Source: a virus
Length of the DNA stretch: 64,000 nt
Reading direction: 5' to 3' (one strand)
IMG/VR virus record: IMGVR_UViG_3300006654_000661
Location: 1 to 64,000 of that record
In this document: positions 17,512-27,860 of the stretch, one piece after another
Numbering within the stretch: the stretch's first letter is position 1
Layout: each line of letters starts with the position of its first letter
Notes under the pieces: generated by a model
What the model was told of the DNA's origin: nothing
Database searches by the model: none
Seen by the model: only the letters and a program-made list of their open reading frames with translations
Made by a program: the position numbers and the translations under genes

Positions 17512-19162
17512 TAAGCTCCCCAGGTGAACTCGCTAACGCTATGGTTTCAATTTCATCACTGCCCACTACATCAAAGTGAAGTCTGGCACCACGAAAAGCA
17601 GGTAATCGAAATACTGGATCGGGGCCGGTAAGTGGCGCACTCATAATAGTTGCGCCATCGGCGTAAATGTTCACGGTGGTATTTGATAGATTTTCAGCAA
17701 AGACTTTCATGCAAGATAATGTGGTGCGGTTAATATCAAACTGCTTTGACGCCCACTCGTAATTTAATGCCGTTCCTTCATCAAACTTTGTCAGCACATC
17801 ATCAACTATTAAGTAAAGTGAACCGGACACCGGATCAAAGTAACCGGCTGATGCGTAGAAATCTAACTCAAAGAAATCACCACGGCGCAAATCAAAAACA
17901 AAGCCTGCACTCTCGCCATAAAAGCCCACGTAGTAATCGTGATAGCGATAGGCTTCAACGGTGCTAGGGTCAAACGATTGCCAATATTCCTTATCAATCA
18001 AATCGATTGTGATAAGTTGTGCACCACTTTGCGAGATTGACACCAAACCATCATGGCTCGCATAAATCGCCGCCTCACCCATATCCACCATTGAGCGCTT
18101 TGAAGTACAAGGTAATGCCGCGTCAATAACTTGCATGGTAAAGCTATCAGGCAATGTACCTTGCATGATCACCGGCTTGTTATCAGTCGCAATCACGACT
18201 CCCGCACTCATTTCAGCCATAGCAACAACGGTATCTTGTAGCGTTTGACGGTAGCCAAGTGGGTACGCGTAAGGCAAATAGGGTTCACTGGGTACTACGG
18301 TGTTACCAACGAAACCAATAACCACGCCATTAGACGTAGCAATAAGGCCCGTTAAGTTCTCCGGTGGCTTGGTGTATTCTTCTGTCGCTAACTCTGCACC
18401 CAATTCATACACAGATTTAGTATCGATGTACTCGCTTGTGTTAACGGGTATTTCATCCACTAAAAACAACTCGGTAATGTCGCCAGAAGTCGCTGTTCGG
18501 TAAATGCGTCTAAGGCTTATCTTCTGCGTACCGAAGCCGCCCGTATCTGAAAAAGTCAGCGTTACGCTATCATTCTCATGGAATATGGTTAATTCGCCTG
18601 AGATATTGCTAGGGGCGCTTTCTTCGCCAAAGTCGGTAACGTAGGTGCAAACGTAAAAACGGGTTTCATCATCGTCCGTTTCCATGTTAATGAATCCGCT
18701 TTCTGTTTCGGTTTCATAGTCGCTTGCGCTTTCACCTGCAGCTAAGTCTGCTGATTGGTCGTAATAACTGACCGTTGCGTTAAAGGCATCCGGTGAGTCT
18801 AGGCCAATAGTGTTATTAGCAAACGGCTGTACGCCCGTACCAGTTGCAATGCTGCTGTTAGTATACTTGGGTACGCCATCGCCGGTGTAATAGGCTCTGT
18901 CGTATTCATCCTCAGCAATAGGGCTATCTACCACATCAACATCCAAAGGCCAGCTAAACCAGTGCGTGCCCTGGTAAAGAAAAATAGTTTTTGCGTTATT
19001 CGCTATTGTGGGGGCTGGCGATACGTTCACATTTCCTTTCAGTGGCGTAAGGTTTCCGTTCCTTACAATGCAGTTGGTTGCCTTTTGCGCCTGCTCATTG
19101 TTAATGAGGCGAGGCGCATAAGCGTTATTTTGACCTTTAAATGCTGATACGGCTATTTTCAT
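17504..19162 (-). CDS. Large beta-rich tail or DNA-stabilisation protein
   Basis: 552 residues from the ATG at 19160-19162 (MKIAVSAFKGQNNAYAPRL); the frame runs open further upstream but overlaps the preceding gene, which argues for this start. Repeated beta segments with aromatic and Gly residues throughout suggest a beta-propeller, the fold used by podovirus nozzle/stabilisation proteins such as P22 gp10. Position between the fibres also fits a tail hub role. The family is not certain. Confidence 0.55.
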   Translation of the reverse strand: MKIAVSAFKGQNNAYAPRLINNEQAQKATNCIVRNGNLTPLKGNVNVSPAPTIANNAKTIFLYQGTHWFSWPLDVDVVDSPIAEDEYDRAYYTGDGVPKYTNSSIATGTGVQPFANNTIGLDSPDAFNATVSYYDQSADLAAGESASDYETETESGFINMETDDDETRFYVCTYVTDFGEESAPSNISGELTIFHENDSVTLTFSDTGGFGTQKISLRRIYRTATSGDITELFLVDEIPVNTSEYIDTKSVYELGAELATEEYTKPPENLTGLIATSNGVVIGFVGNTVVPSEPYLPYAYPLGYRQTLQDTVVAMAEMSAGVVIATDNKPVIMQGTLPDSFTMQVIDAALPCTSKRSMVDMGEAAIYASHDGLVSISQSGAQLITIDLIDKEYWQSFDPSTVEAYRYHDYYVGFYGESAGFVFDLRRGDFFELDFYASAGYFDPVSGSLYLIVDDVLTKFDEGTALNYEWASKQFDINRTTLSCMKVFAENLSNTTVNIYADGATIMSAPLTGPDPVFRLPAFRGARLHFDVVGSDEIETIALASSPGELNG

Positions 19163-19605
19163 AATACGGGCTCTAGCACTGGCACAATGTAGACTTGACC
19201 ACCAAAGACCGGTGGCAATTTGTAACCTGCGGCATTCCATACAACAAATTGATGGCGTAGCGAGCCCTTGTGCTTTTTGTCTAAAACATCGCTGCTTACA
19301 TGGATCATAAACTGCGAACCTAAAGCCGATATGCCTTCATTTAACTTTATTGAAGCAACGGTTTTCCCTCTGGTGGTCGCTATCCTGTACTCTGCATCAG
19401 AAAAAAGGCTTGGGTTTAAAACCAAGCCTTTTTCGTCTAATACTTCACACAATATGAAGTTATCGGAATACTGATAGAGTGATACGGGGTCGCGATAAAT
19501 ATCATTGAATGTACCAATGTCACTTGATATTTCGATGTAATTAACGGTTTCATCAAATGCGTAGCTGCTCGCTACATTCCAGTTGCCTGATACATTCCAA
19601 GTCAT
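19159..19605 (-). CDS. Virion-associated protein of unknown function
   Basis: 148 residues, beta-rich, starting MTWNVSGNWNVASSY. Start overlaps the stop of the 1066-residue fibre gene by one base, and its end overlaps the next start by 4 bases. It looks like a single compact beta domain. Likely a fibre accessory or connector; no homologue recognised. Confidence 0.5.
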   Translation of the reverse strand: MTWNVSGNWNVASSYAFDETVNYIEISSDIGTFNDIYRDPVSLYQYSDNFILCEVLDEKGLVLNPSLFSDAEYRIATTRGKTVASIKLNEGISALGSQFMIHVSSDVLDKKHKGSLRHQFVVWNAAGYKLPPVFGGQVYIVPVLEPVL

Positions 19606-22600
19606 TATTTTGTTACCCCTTCAAAACTACCGCCAGTATTTGGGAAGTTATCACCTACCCATAACCCAACGATTTGAACACCAACTTCTAAATCAATATC
19701 TACGTCCATGACATCATCTGTAAACGTGGCATCGCCGTTGTAGATAACGGTAGATAAGTCGGATATTTCAAAAATCGACACCTCATACACACCGGAGCCT
19801 GAGCCTTTGATGGTAACCGATAAGTTTGAGCTTTCTACGGCTACCACTTCTGCGGCAACAGGAACGCTCACAGTATCAGTAGCAGTAAGTCCGTTGCTGT
19901 CTGTTACTGTTAACTCATATGTTAGCGTTTGGGCTGCGTCAGAGTTGGGAGCAGCGCCGGTAGGGTTATTAATAAGCGGGTTAGATAACGCTACAACTGT
20001 GCCGGTCGAAATCTGAACCCACCTATAACTAACAATGGCTGCACCTGATTGGGTAGCAACACCTGAACCATTTAGCTGAAATTGAGCTCCAGCGGTAACG
20101 GTAGGTAAATCATTGCCAGCGTTAGCGGTTGGCGGGGTGTTTACTACTGGCTCGGCATTAGTTGTTATCGTTTGTATTGTGCTTGGCGCGGAATCACCTA
20201 GAGCATTCGAAGCTCTTGTGTAAACAGTGTATTCAGTATCAGGCTGCAAACCTGTGAATGTGCCGTTATCCTGTTCTACACCGTCTAGGAAATACTTATA
20301 CCCTGTAGCACCTGAAACATTACTCGCAGTAAGCGTTACTGTATCAGTAGTTTTGCTGGTAGTTAGTGTCGGCGCACTTGGAACCGCAATAGCATCGTTA
20401 CTGTAAGCTTCTAGCGATAACCCGCCAAACGCATACGATCCCTCAGCTTCTTCTACACCAGCAAAATAACCCCGTGTGAAAACCTTCAACTCTTTAGTGA
20501 AGTCAAATCCGGTAATGTCGAACACATCACAAAGCGCTACGCCTTCTAGCGTCACGATCTTATTCAAGCTGGGTATTATCCGAATACCGACCATGTGCTT
20601 GCTGGATTCATCTTCTGGGTAGCCACTTGCAGAGAATGAGTTACTTTGCCCGAAGTAGTTTGCCGTTACCCGATTGGTTTCATCCGTAGCACCTTCAATT
20701 GCAATTTCCATCGGCTGTGCGGGCGAACCGGTTTCAGGGGCGGCAGGCCATTGGTATGCGATTTTAGCTGTGGTAGTGCCGAGGTCGTCAATTAAACCAA
20801 ATTCGAGCGTTTGCAATTCAATGCCGTTTTTGCCAATCCTATCAAATTTAATATCGATAACATCGTAATCGGCCAGTGTGATAGTTGCGGTAGAAATTGC
20901 CGTGCTTGGCGTACCATCCATAGGTAATGGGATGGTTGTAAGCTTCCGATTTTGGATAGAACCGCTTGGGGCGGCATCAACAAAATACGGAGTATGGCTA
21001 TACGTTAAGTTTGGCGCTGTTCCATTATCCGGTGTAGTGGTGCTTAATAGCTCGTTTCTCTCGGCTAGTGTGTGGAAAACTTCCCATGTATGCGGAACGT
21101 CCTCTATTAAGTACGCACCAAGTGCGCGAGAACCATCTTCGGCAATAGCCGTGTAAAAGCTAAAAGTTTGACCATCGAAAGTTATTTCTCTTAATCCTGA
21201 ACCGACTTGACTGGCATCAAACTCGCCGCTTGCACCGCGAACTACGGTGGGTTCGATATATGACACAATATTAAAATTGTCATCAATTAAAAATTCGCAA
21301 ATATCGCCCTCTGTGCTTGTTGTTCCACCAACCGCCAAGCGGTAGTGCCCTGTTGCACGATAGTAAGCCCCCTCTTTTCTAACTTGACCTAAGTTTGTTA
21401 AGTTCACAACGCGGTTACTATCAAAGCCAGCGGCTTCGTTTAGTATTCCATATTGGGATGAAACAGTTGTTATTCTATAAAAGTTTTTACAGTCGTTAGA
21501 GCCATATATGGCGTTAGTGCCCCCTAGCGCACCAGTGCCACCGCCATGCAAGGCTTTAGCAATATATGTATAAGGAAAGCTTTCAATCGGGTTAACCTCG
21601 ATAATAGCGTAACCGTTATGCCCTTCACCTTCGATTTGATACGGGTCATACCAAAATGTACTAATGTTATTACCTGAGAAATCAACACCGTTTGTGCCGC
21701 CCGCACGTTTAGTAGTTTGGCTACTTTTACCGCTAACACCTACGCTTGATAGGTTTACACCGAAGTTGTGCCAGTGTATGTAAACTGTGCCATCAACAAC
21801 ATTCACGGTTGCTGTCTCTGTCTGCGTACCGTTCGAAGGTGATACAAATATAGGGTTGGTTTTAGTTGTGATGTGGTCGAACTCTGGTCGAGTTGCAACG
21901 TTCTGCCATTCCACTAATGCTGCTTGGTTAAATACCAACTTGCCGTTAACTAAGATTGTTAAGTTACCAAGGGCTTTTTCCCAAACTCGCAAATAAACAC
22001 CACCATCACCTGTGCTGTGGTCAGGTGTAGTGTAGAAAAGCATGGGGTATTGCTCATGCGGCCAGAACGGTATCTCTGAGCCAAGAACGGGCCACGGCCA
22101 GTATTCATACTCACTAGATGCCATTTGTGAGTGAGTGTAAGCGGCTACGCCAAGCTTTGTTGCTTGACGCTTAAAACCATCAATCATCACACTTTGAATG
22201 TCAGGTATTGGCTCTACTGGGTCAGGTTCGGGGTCTGGGTCTACTGGGTCAACTGCGGTTGCTTCGGTATCTTGAAACTCTACCGAGCGTAATTCATAGT
22301 CACCGGCACCACTGTAGATAACCGTTCCGTCTTGGGTTTCTAAATAATCATCGGTTGTAGAACCCCGTGATACCTCTGGAGCGTCCTTGTAATTTGCAAA
22401 TATTTCATGGGCGTTGCCATTGGCCAGTATCCTAAATACTACAGGCCCACCATTCCAACTTATAGCACCTGAAATATCAGTATCGATGTACAGCGTAGAA
22501 GTTCCACCAACCATTTTACCGGCACGAAAAACGCCAGTGGTGGCGCTGTATGAAACGAACCAGTGATTTGATGCGTCTACGTAACGGTATCTTATTTGTA

Positions 22601-22805
22601 GATAAGACGAGTTATTAGTCTCTTTATTAAAAATAAGAGAAATATCGTTATCTGCCGCTGAATCATCGAGGGCGATTTCAGTAACAGCGTTATAGGGCAT
22701 TAAAAGACCCGTACCTGTAAATGTTGGGTTACCGGTGTTTACCGTTACCCCCTCTGGCACGGCGCTACCTTCTGGCAGGTATAGATTAACAAATACGTCT
22801 GACAT
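19605..22805 (-). CDS. Multidomain tail fibre/adhesin (LamG-like, FN3, PKD domains)
   Basis: 1066 residues. The N-terminal 190 residues look like a concanavalin/LamG-type jelly roll. An acidic, Pro-rich linker (PVDPDPEPDPVEP) follows, then a long beta-rich central region with many Trp, Gly and Asn residues. Near residues 800-890 is an FN3-like domain (VPSAPTLTTSKTTDTVTLTA ... LQPDTEYTVYTRA). At about 890-980 is a PKD-like domain (TPPTANAGNDLPTVTAG ... YELTVTDSNGLTATDTVSV). These extracellular adhesion modules point to a receptor-binding protein that recognises surface polysaccharide or protein. No catalytic residues identified. Confidence 0.75.
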   Translation of the reverse strand: MSDVFVNLYLPEGSAVPEGVTVNTGNPTFTGTGLLMPYNAVTEIALDDSAADNDISLIFNKETNNSSYLQIRYRYVDASNHWFVSYSATTGVFRAGKMVGGTSTLYIDTDISGAISWNGGPVVFRILANGNAHEIFANYKDAPEVSRGSTTDDYLETQDGTVIYSGAGDYELRSVEFQDTEATAVDPVDPDPEPDPVEPIPDIQSVMIDGFKRQATKLGVAAYTHSQMASSEYEYWPWPVLGSEIPFWPHEQYPMLFYTTPDHSTGDGGVYLRVWEKALGNLTILVNGKLVFNQAALVEWQNVATRPEFDHITTKTNPIFVSPSNGTQTETATVNVVDGTVYIHWHNFGVNLSSVGVSGKSSQTTKRAGGTNGVDFSGNNISTFWYDPYQIEGEGHNGYAIIEVNPIESFPYTYIAKALHGGGTGALGGTNAIYGSNDCKNFYRITTVSSQYGILNEAAGFDSNRVVNLTNLGQVRKEGAYYRATGHYRLAVGGTTSTEGDICEFLIDDNFNIVSYIEPTVVRGASGEFDASQVGSGLREITFDGQTFSFYTAIAEDGSRALGAYLIEDVPHTWEVFHTLAERNELLSTTTPDNGTAPNLTYSHTPYFVDAAPSGSIQNRKLTTIPLPMDGTPSTAISTATITLADYDVIDIKFDRIGKNGIELQTLEFGLIDDLGTTTAKIAYQWPAAPETGSPAQPMEIAIEGATDETNRVTANYFGQSNSFSASGYPEDESSKHMVGIRIIPSLNKIVTLEGVALCDVFDITGFDFTKELKVFTRGYFAGVEEAEGSYAFGGLSLEAYSNDAIAVPSAPTLTTSKTTDTVTLTASNVSGATGYKYFLDGVEQDNGTFTGLQPDTEYTVYTRASNALGDSAPSTIQTITTNAEPVVNTPPTANAGNDLPTVTAGAQFQLNGSGVATQSGAAIVSYRWVQISTGTVVALSNPLINNPTGAAPNSDAAQTLTYELTVTDSNGLTATDTVSVPVAAEVVAVESSNLSVTIKGSGSGVYEVSIFEISDLSTVIYNGDATFTDDVMDVDIDLEVGVQIVGLWVGDNFPNTGGSFEGVTK

Positions 22806-22818
22806 TCTTTATTCTCTC

Positions 22819-25707
22819 TTAAACTGTTATTGAAATTGTGTTAGACCAAGCGCCAGTTAAAGCACCGTTAAAACACCGGCATCGAATTTGATAGTCTCCA
22901 CTTGCTAAGTTTGCGGTTCTTTTAAAGCACCCAAGAACGCCAGGTAATCCGATATCAGGAAAATTCAAGCCGTACCAACTTGCACCGCCAATACTCTTTA
23001 TTTGAAATTCCATATCGGTCATTGCGACACGACAGTGGTCATTAATTGTCGGATAGGTTTTTAAGACACATACACTACCCGAATTTATACGTACCGCACC
23101 TACGTCTGAGAAGTAATCGTTAGGTCGAATTTGGGAAAGCATTTGTTCTCGAGTTACGCATCTAACGCCATCAACGTAGCTATTCCAGATATGAATAAGG
23201 GTGTAAGACTGAGAGGGTGCAAACGATTCTTTAGTACCCCATTCCGTGATGAAGTCACAATTTGCAACAAGGCCGGTACCGTTGCGGTTCAACCTGAATT
23301 GGCGATAGCCGCCGATGAACGTTGAATGGTTTACTTCTGTCCTTTTCTTACTATCAATAACACCATCAGAACTACCTTTGCCGCGCATACCTAATACCCA
23401 ACCGCGAGCGTCAAATGTTTCAGCGTTCGTTAACCCGTTAAATACAATAACGTCAGAGTTACCGAACTGGCTGCTGTATACTCCGCGTGAGGACTCTAAC
23501 AACAAATCACAATCGATGTAGCATGCTTGGATATTCTCAAAGTATGGGCCTGTATTCATTTCAGGAGATATAGCGTTTTGCCACTTTTCATACTCACCGG
23601 TATACCCACCAGTTACTTTGAGCTTGTAAACCTCTAAGTTGTCCCCCCCACGTAAGTTAATTGTGGACTTTCTACCTACGCTGAAAACATCTTCAAAAAG
23701 GTAAGTGCCGCCGTTTCTGTCGTAATAACCGTTTCTGGCGCTCTCGGCTAACTCGCCTGTTTTACTGACTCTGGGTGTTACCGTGTCCGTAATACGTTCG
23801 ATAGGTGTTAGATACCACTCCAACTCAACATCGTTACCGCTTACCGTAGCTTCTAGTTCGGGTACTGAGGGGGTTTCTGTCCGAAGCAACTTCCGCACAT
23901 AGATATTTAGCACAGCACCAGTGAACGATTGGCCTTCTATTAGTACAGCGTTGGCATTGCTTGGCGCTCGAATCAGCCACACTTCTGTACCATCTATATA
24001 GTGGCTGTATTGGCCTTGAGCCGTGCCGATTGACGGTATTACACCGCCTGATGTGCGCCCTTCTACCTTCACCGATATTTGGTAAATCTCGTCAACTTCA
24101 AAAGCGTAACTAGCACTTAAAGAGGTATTTGTATTGCTGCCTGTGTATGCCGCACCGTCTTTACTCCAACCTGAGCTACTAAAAGAATCAGGCTGAACTA
24201 CTTTTGCACCCACTTCTGGTGATGCTTGCACTATGAATTGGTGTACGTAAATATTCTCCGCTGTTGAGTAGCGAAAATAATCTACTTCGGTTTCCCCAGG
24301 GTCTAAATGTAAATACGCCTCGGCTGGGTCAAACCTAACCGAACCCGCTGTAGTCGATGCGACTCTAGCACCGCTTGGTAATGTCACTACGCTGCTGAAA
24401 GGTTCGGTATTGCCCTGAATAGAAACAGCATCACGTAAAGCGGGTATGTGACCTAGTGGCTGGAAGTGAATGGCGTTGTTATAAACAGGGATGGTTTCAA
24501 TCGTAGTGACCGCCTTTTCCCCACGCCAACTATCGCCAAAACCTAAATCTACGGTTTCGTTATAAAGAACGCCGTTAATGGTAACGTTGTTTAAAATAAT
24601 GGTTGAAGCGCCGATACCGGTAGCAAACGGTAGTGGTGGATTTATTTGGTAATCACCGCCATTTACAGTAACGGTTGAACCATAGGCTAAAACAACCACG
24701 CCTAACCCGCCGGTTTCATCTAAATTGCAACCGCAATTATTAAGCTCTCCGTCTTTTTCAAAGTAGTAAGCGTAGCTATCGCCTTCTATCTGTCGTAAGA
24801 ACGTAATCATACAATCACGGGCTTTTGCGTACTCAGCAAAGTAGATACCAGCGCCACACTTATCAGATACCAGGCCTTTAACGTCAGCTTCGCAATAGAA
24901 CTTAAACGCATTGCCGCTAAAGCCATTAATGGTGTTGTATCTAACCGTTGCGAGTGAGCCAACACCAAACGTTACACCATGGTAAATAACGCCATCTTCA
25001 TCGTATTGGTGGTATTCGTTATCAATAGTCAGTGCAATAACTTCTACTTCACTATGCCCATTCTCTACGGATAATCCGCAATCGCCTTCACCAGTGGCAT
25101 TAATGTCTTGAAGCGACACATTGCTTGAAGAAAGTGGCACATCAAGCAGCTTCGCCACAACATCGATGAAGGTTATATTTCTCAACACCCAGTCAATCAT
25201 GCGGTAACCTTCCGTTTTAATAAGTGGCGTATTAATCAGCACTGCGTCTTGAACGGCTATCCCTTCAACTTGACCTGATAGGGTTATCGCTGGGTCAGAG
25301 TTTTTCATTTTCAGGCCGAAGAAGCGGAAATGATTGGCACTAATATCAAATAGGGAATTAGCGTTACCAACTATGTAAGGGGCGTGATTCTCTATATTTG
25401 TATCAATATCCGCAGTACCCTTTTGAACTCCGAAGTAAATGGAATAGGGCGCCGATTCGCTACCTGAAATATTTAAATACCAAGGGTCACGTATGGGGTG
25501 CCAGTCACGAATTACATTTTTATCTGAAGCAATATAAAAGTTATCGCCTGGCTCTATTCTGTAAGTCGGTAAATCATCCTCTTCACTTTCCCCATAAACT
25601 CTATGAAACACCCCGTTGAAATCTTGTGCGGGGTTGCAATCTGCCCACTCTTCGCCCTCAGTCCAGCCCGCATCTGTGAGCAAGTTAATATCAAAAAGTC
25701 TATTCAT
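22819..25707 (-). CDS. Tailspike-like protein with right-handed beta-helix
   Basis: 962 residues. The central part (about 80-400) has repeating short hydrophobic strands with Asn/Gly turns (NITFIDV, LQDINATGEGDCGLSVENG, IYHGVTFG), typical of right-handed parallel beta-helices; a second such region lies near 650-860. Podoviral spikes with this fold bind and often hydrolyse or lyse capsular or O-antigen polysaccharides. No active-site residues can be assigned by eye. It overlaps the upstream adaptor gene by 8 bp, consistent with attachment of the spike to that protein. Confidence 0.75.
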   Translation of the reverse strand: MNRLFDINLLTDAGWTEGEEWADCNPAQDFNGVFHRVYGESEEDDLPTYRIEPGDNFYIASDKNVIRDWHPIRDPWYLNISGSESAPYSIYFGVQKGTADIDTNIENHAPYIVGNANSLFDISANHFRFFGLKMKNSDPAITLSGQVEGIAVQDAVLINTPLIKTEGYRMIDWVLRNITFIDVVAKLLDVPLSSSNVSLQDINATGEGDCGLSVENGHSEVEVIALTIDNEYHQYDEDGVIYHGVTFGVGSLATVRYNTINGFSGNAFKFYCEADVKGLVSDKCGAGIYFAEYAKARDCMITFLRQIEGDSYAYYFEKDGELNNCGCNLDETGGLGVVVLAYGSTVTVNGGDYQINPPLPFATGIGASTIILNNVTINGVLYNETVDLGFGDSWRGEKAVTTIETIPVYNNAIHFQPLGHIPALRDAVSIQGNTEPFSSVVTLPSGARVASTTAGSVRFDPAEAYLHLDPGETEVDYFRYSTAENIYVHQFIVQASPEVGAKVVQPDSFSSSGWSKDGAAYTGSNTNTSLSASYAFEVDEIYQISVKVEGRTSGGVIPSIGTAQGQYSHYIDGTEVWLIRAPSNANAVLIEGQSFTGAVLNIYVRKLLRTETPSVPELEATVSGNDVELEWYLTPIERITDTVTPRVSKTGELAESARNGYYDRNGGTYLFEDVFSVGRKSTINLRGGDNLEVYKLKVTGGYTGEYEKWQNAISPEMNTGPYFENIQACYIDCDLLLESSRGVYSSQFGNSDVIVFNGLTNAETFDARGWVLGMRGKGSSDGVIDSKKRTEVNHSTFIGGYRQFRLNRNGTGLVANCDFITEWGTKESFAPSQSYTLIHIWNSYVDGVRCVTREQMLSQIRPNDYFSDVGAVRINSGSVCVLKTYPTINDHCRVAMTDMEFQIKSIGGASWYGLNFPDIGLPGVLGCFKRTANLASGDYQIRCRCFNGALTGAWSNTISITV

Positions 25708-27250
25708 AATGGGCTACTCGCAAACGTAATGACTCAATGCGAACGCTGCCGGTGAGCGGGGCAAAGCTGGCTTGTCTTTTAAAATAAAAGCGGTCTTGCT
25801 CAACAATGAAGCGGTAAGTTCCTTCAAAATACGTGGTGTAATCTGCGTTATTTCCTACTGTTAGCGCCATAGGGTTTGGTATATCTGTAACCACCACTAT
25901 TTCGAATTCGTATTCATCCCAAGAATCACCAAAAATACGTAATGCATCGCTACCGCCATCCGCGCCAGCTACCGAAAACAGGCGGGAATCTGTAGTATCT
26001 TGCGACCAACTGCCGCCCATTGAATAAGGCGTTTCGGGCATAACATCGGCGCTATACCAGTAACCATCTTGACGCAATGAGAATTGCATAAACCGATTGT
26101 TTGCCACGCTCCCATCGCTATTGCCGTGGTAAACCCCGACTGACTGGAAATGACTTTTTGCAGCCGATAGGGTTTCAAATCCACTGTCTGTTTCTATGTA
26201 GTCAATAATTCCTATAAACCCACTGGCAAACTGCCCCAAATTCGTCACCGCGCTTGTTACTGTGTGCCACTCAAAATCAGAGAGTGTGGGGTTATCAGGA
26301 AGGCCAGTGCCACCTTCGCCCATCGGGTATACGCGTAGGGTGAGAGAGCCCGTGTAGTTACTGTCAAAGTAAAGGCGGGTGCTAGATGTTTTTACTAAAA
26401 ATTCACGGGTAGCAATGACGTTCGGTATTTTCAACCATTCTTCTGTTAGCGCTATGTAGGCTACTTGGCGCACATCATCAAATAACATTTCTCGGCGGTT
26501 GTTCGGTGAGTGGGTTGGAATATCAACCGTTTTCTTTAGCTTGGGGTAGTCGATTAATCGGTGAGAAAGTGAGGGTTCAATTTTAACCGGTGGGCTTAGC
26601 GCCTGTGTGCGCTTGCTATCCGTTTCAATTGAGTCGGGCAATTGTTCCTGCGTGACTTTACCCGTAACGTTTTCGAAATTTGGCCAGCCTTGAGCATAAT
26701 CAGGCTTGTCGGTAATTTCATCGAACCTCGCCCATCGCGAAGCAGTTTCAGGAATGTTCTGAATGTTTGCCCAGGCAAGTTCAGCTAATGCGCTACCATC
26801 ACCTATATCAATGGTGCCATCAACTAACTTAGTTAACCCCGTAGGCGTCACCACTAAAACCCGCTCACCTTGTTGGTTCGTGATTTGGTAATAGTTGTTA
26901 TTAGTGTTAAACCACCCTGTCATTTCATCTTCGCGTCTGTGCCAATTTTGTTGCAGCAATACAACGTTCTTGGCTATTTCTGCGATTGAATCAGTGGCAA
27001 AGCTTTGAATAATGGAATAACTAACGTCACTTACTGCGTCACCGGCATACGTATCACCGCTTAATCGGTGCTTAATGCGCAACTGGCTATCGGTGTCTAT
27101 CTGGTAAATTTCGTAAAACTCTTTACCGTCTAGCGTGAACAAGTCACCTTCAGAGATATTGCCAACCGACTGAAAGTAAGTATCGATACCCGTAACAATA
27201 TTAGAGTTACTAGGAACCGATACCGTGCCGGTGTTATAAACGTTAGTCAT
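25700..27250 (-). CDS. Tail fibre with conserved N-terminal attachment domain
   Basis: 516 residues. The N-terminal 90 residues (MTNVYNTGTVSVPSNSNIVTG ... GDLFTLDGKEFYEIYQI) match the small domain found at the start of many phage tail fibres, used to dock on the tail. After a short helical segment the rest is beta-rich, with SADVMPETPYSMGGSWSQ and similar stretches. It starts 4 bp inside the tubular-protein gene, so translation is coupled. Confidence 0.7.
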   Translation of the reverse strand: MTNVYNTGTVSVPSNSNIVTGIDTYFQSVGNISEGDLFTLDGKEFYEIYQIDTDSQLRIKHRLSGDTYAGDAVSDVSYSIIQSFATDSIAEIAKNVVLLQQNWHRREDEMTGWFNTNNNYYQITNQQGERVLVVTPTGLTKLVDGTIDIGDGSALAELAWANIQNIPETASRWARFDEITDKPDYAQGWPNFENVTGKVTQEQLPDSIETDSKRTQALSPPVKIEPSLSHRLIDYPKLKKTVDIPTHSPNNRREMLFDDVRQVAYIALTEEWLKIPNVIATREFLVKTSSTRLYFDSNYTGSLTLRVYPMGEGGTGLPDNPTLSDFEWHTVTSAVTNLGQFASGFIGIIDYIETDSGFETLSAAKSHFQSVGVYHGNSDGSVANNRFMQFSLRQDGYWYSADVMPETPYSMGGSWSQDTTDSRLFSVAGADGGSDALRIFGDSWDEYEFEIVVVTDIPNPMALTVGNNADYTTYFEGTYRFIVEQDRFYFKRQASFAPLTGSVRIESLRLRVAHYE

Positions 27251-27858
27251 AGGAAGCTAGGGTATTCCAAACGCATGTTATTGGGCATGTTGTTCAATCT
27301 GACTTCATCAGCCTTTTTATTCTTCGCATCGAGGAATAAGTTTTCGTAATAGGCCACTTCATCAGGTGAAAACCAGTCGGTGTTGGGGTGTTTCTTTAGC
27401 AGTGCTAATGCGCCCCAGCGAATGGCCTCGGCGTTATCATCAAAAACACATCGGTCAATGACCGGCGCTGAAAACGTAGGGCGAACCGCAACAGTCACGG
27501 TTAACTCTTCATCTTCTTTGGGGATAGGCATTAGCTTTATTGAGCGGTTGGACCTGCCAACATAATAGCGAGGCGTGCCGGTACCCGTCTTTTTATCGTA
27601 CTGCTGCGCTTGAGTGAGTGCGTCATTTTCGCCGCGCTTTACTTCAAGAATAGAAACGACTTCAACAAACTGATCGTAACCATCTATGTCGTAAACTGAC
27701 TCACCCGCTGTCACGCACAATTCAATTTCTTGCTGGTAGGCGAAAACATGGCGAAAGAAGTCACGCGCTGACTCTCGAATGGCATTAGCCGCCGTAAACG
27801 CCGGTATGTTTGGCGTATACGGTGCGACTAATGTGGTTAAGCTGTCAAAGCTAACCAT
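27247..27858 (-). CDS. Tail tubular/adaptor protein (T7 gp11-like)
   Basis: 203 residues. Resembles tail tubular protein A of podoviruses, which forms the ring below the portal: an N-terminal helical region (FTAANAIRESARDFFRHVFAYQQ), a central strand-rich part (YDIDGYDQFVEVVSILEVKRG) and a C-terminal helical section with Asn-rich turns. Position directly after the adaptor gene and before fibres supports the role. Assignment is by pattern and gene order. Confidence 0.65.
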   Translation of the reverse strand: MVSFDSLTTLVAPYTPNIPAFTAANAIRESARDFFRHVFAYQQEIELCVTAGESVYDIDGYDQFVEVVSILEVKRGENDALTQAQQYDKKTGTGTPRYYVGRSNRSIKLMPIPKEDEELTVTVAVRPTFSAPVIDRCVFDDNAEAIRWGALALLKKHPNTDWFSPDEVAYYENLFLDAKNKKADEVRLNNMPNNMRLEYPSFL

Positions 27859-27860
27859 GC

